From contig NZ_CP029608.1 in NCBI RefSeq assembly GCF_003352185.1, positions 1,178,001 through 1,242,000 of the forward strand: a stretch of 64,000 nucleotides of DNA, in the 5' to 3' direction. Below the pieces are notes generated by a model. It was not told the DNA's origin and did not search any database. It saw only the letters and a program-made list of their open reading frames with translations. Below, one piece after another: positions 62,955 through 64,000 of this stretch; positions within the stretch are counted from its first letter, which is position 1; the number at the start of each line of letters is the position of its first letter. This DNA comes from Pseudomonas kribbensis (GTDB taxonomy: Bacteria > Pseudomonadota > Gammaproteobacteria > Pseudomonadales > Pseudomonadaceae). Position numbers and translations under genes: made by a program.

Positions 62955-64000
62955 TGTTTGGTCCTTTATAAGTGCTTTTGATTTTTTGAACTGGTGCGAA
63001 AGCCGGGCCTTTGTACTCGGTTTGGTAGTCGCAATGGCTATTCAATCGAGCTCCCATATTCGAAACTAGCGATCGATATCGAGCCCTCATCTCGTTGGTG
63101 CCAGCTTGCAGAGCCAAAACGCGCTCAGTCATAAATGAGTCTAGCTTCAACTTATTTTTGCAATAAGTCTGGCCCGCTTGGCTTGGACGTGCGCCGTCCC
63201 TATTCATGCATATAATCGCTTCTTCGAACTGATGAGAAGAGTTTTTCTTAGTCGATATCCAAGTTAAACACTTCTCTATAGATCGTTGCTGGAGGAGATG
63301 TGTTTCTTCTTCATCAAAGAATTCATTTTTTTCTTCGTCTTCAACGGTGAACTCTTTCGGAGGTGCGCTCAGCGCTAATAAAAGTGGACCTAACGCTTGC
63401 GGCGGCAGGTTGTACACCCACTCCTGTATCGCCTGCTGATTCTTATCTCTGACTATCGTATACGCAATCTGCCCCCCACGATCCCCCGCAGTAAGAGCTT
63501 CAAAAATCTCTTTAACAATTGCATACCCACGCACATAAGCAAACGCCACATCAATTCCCGTGGCGCCGAGGAAGCTCAGTTTTTTCACGTAGGCCAGGGC
63601 TTCGGTTTCCACCCACTCCAGATCCTTGTATTGGTTCGCGGCCATTTCCTGTCGCACCAGTTCCGTCAGGGCTACGATGCTTTCGTATCCGACCTCAAAG
63701 GTCAAATAGCCTTTGACCCCAGCGCCCCATACGAGCGCGCCTTTGATCGACAGCAAAAGACGTCCGTCGTGCACTCGCAGGTTCAGGTCTCCCGAAATGC
63801 CGGCACCGACCGCCACCGCCATTTCGACTTCCAGTTTTGCCAACGGGCGCCATTGGTTGGCTGCCAGACGGTTCGGCACTGGCGCAGGCGGGAGGACGCC
63901 AGCAGGCGGGCACCAGAACAATTTACCCGTCACCTTGCATCCAGCCTGGGCGCCAGCAAACACTTCGTACTTGCCCACTTCGCCGGTTTTTTCGGCAACG
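62947..64000 (-). CDS. C-terminal part of a probable type VI effector (VasX/MIX-like)
   Basis: The frame is open to the window edge, so the N-terminus lies beyond 64000; 351 codons are visible. The upstream part (YEVFAGAQAGCKVTGKLFWC, LAKLEVEMAVAVGAGISGDL, LLLSIKGALVWGAGVKGYLT) matches my memory of the conserved region of large VasX-type (MIX-associated) T6SS effectors. The last about 145 residues are AT-rich, charged and contain four Cys (KCLTW, IICMN, TYCKN, SHCDY); they are unfamiliar. No vgrG, PAAR or adaptor is visible here. Effector status is inferred from these motifs and the linked exported Sel1 proteins. Confidence 0.55.
   Translation of the reverse strand, partial: VAEKTGEVGKYEVFAGAQAGCKVTGKLFWCPPAGVLPPAPVPNRLAANQWRPLAKLEVEMAVAVGAGISGDLNLRVHDGRLLLSIKGALVWGAGVKGYLTFEVGYESIVALTELVRQEMAANQYKDLEWVETEALAYVKKLSFLGATGIDVAFAYVRGYAIVKEIFEALTAGDRGGQIAYTIVRDKNQQAIQEWVYNLPPQALGPLLLALSAPPKEFTVEDEEKNEFFDEEETHLLQQRSIEKCLTWISTKKNSSHQFEEAIICMNRDGARPSQAGQTYCKNKLKLDSFMTERVLALQAGTNEMRARYRSLVSNMGARLNSHCDYQTEYKGPAFAPVQKIKSTYKGPNID

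Overview
The window is chromosomal DNA of a fluorescent Pseudomonas, most likely of the P. fluorescens/P. koreensis group. This rests on high GC content, Pseudomonas-type gene orders (lepB-rnc-era-recO-pdxJ; corB-like/ypjD facing ffh, then rpsP-rimM-trmD-rplS; xerD-dsbC-hom-thrC; yaeQ-recJ), REP/REPIN palindromes between genes, and a dispersed non-coding repeat I recognise from this group. No tRNA, rRNA, CRISPR array, IS element or intact prophage was seen.

Layout. 1-4.2 kb: lepB (its 5' end lies before the window), rnc, era, recO, pdxJ. 4.3-10.2 kb: mltF divergent from purL, then a small NIF3-type protein. 10.3-10.6 kb: dispersed repeat. 10.6-17.8 kb: a leftward N-acetylglucosamine operon made of a GntR regulator, nagA, a SIS-domain sugar-phosphate enzyme, a fused EIIA-HPr-EI protein and the EIICB permease, with TGGTAT-type repeats in front. 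18-24 kb: L,D-transpeptidase, two Nudix hydrolases, gamma-carbonic-anhydrase-like protein, DUF1289, VUT transporter, purT, MHS transporter. 24-30.6 kb: CBS-domain membrane protein and YpjD facing the ffh and rpsP-rimM-trmD-rplS genes, then a thioesterase. 30.7-37.3 kb: cation/proton antiporter, xerD, dsbC, hom, thrC. 37.4-39.8 kb: a BvgS-like sensor lacking its kinase domains, a lone degenerate receiver, and a DUF3509 protein. 40-46.5 kb: periplasmic-binding-like protein, CaiB-type CoA transferase, yaeQ, recJ, an Old Yellow Enzyme and a GNAT protein. 46.7-50 kb: opgD, two small proteins and a Bro-N antirepressor-like gene with a structured leader. 50-59.9 kb: a leftward polyamine/GABA module (APC permease, ydcSTUVW-like ABC transporter with aldehyde dehydrogenase, a second aldehyde dehydrogenase, LysR regulator). 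60-64 kb: a YebE-like protein, then an AT-rich accessory region with two tandem Sel1-repeat exported proteins directly downstream of a toxin-like gene that runs off the window.

The most interesting signals are these. (1) The Bro-N leader carries a 16-bp stem closing a hairpin whose loop is perfectly complementary over 10 nt to the gene's own Shine-Dalgarno region, with a second copy of the target upstream. This is the logic of the P1/P7 C4 antisense RNA. (2) The probable effector gene has an AT-rich C-terminal end and is followed by a tandem pair of exported Sel1 proteins, the first overlapping the effector stop, which suggests an effector/immunity locus. (3) The kinase-less BvgS-like sensor is followed by a receiver lacking its phospho-acceptor Asp, with a BvgA-heptad-like palindrome between them.

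All functional calls come from reading translated sequence and recalled family motifs. No database search or folding program was run.
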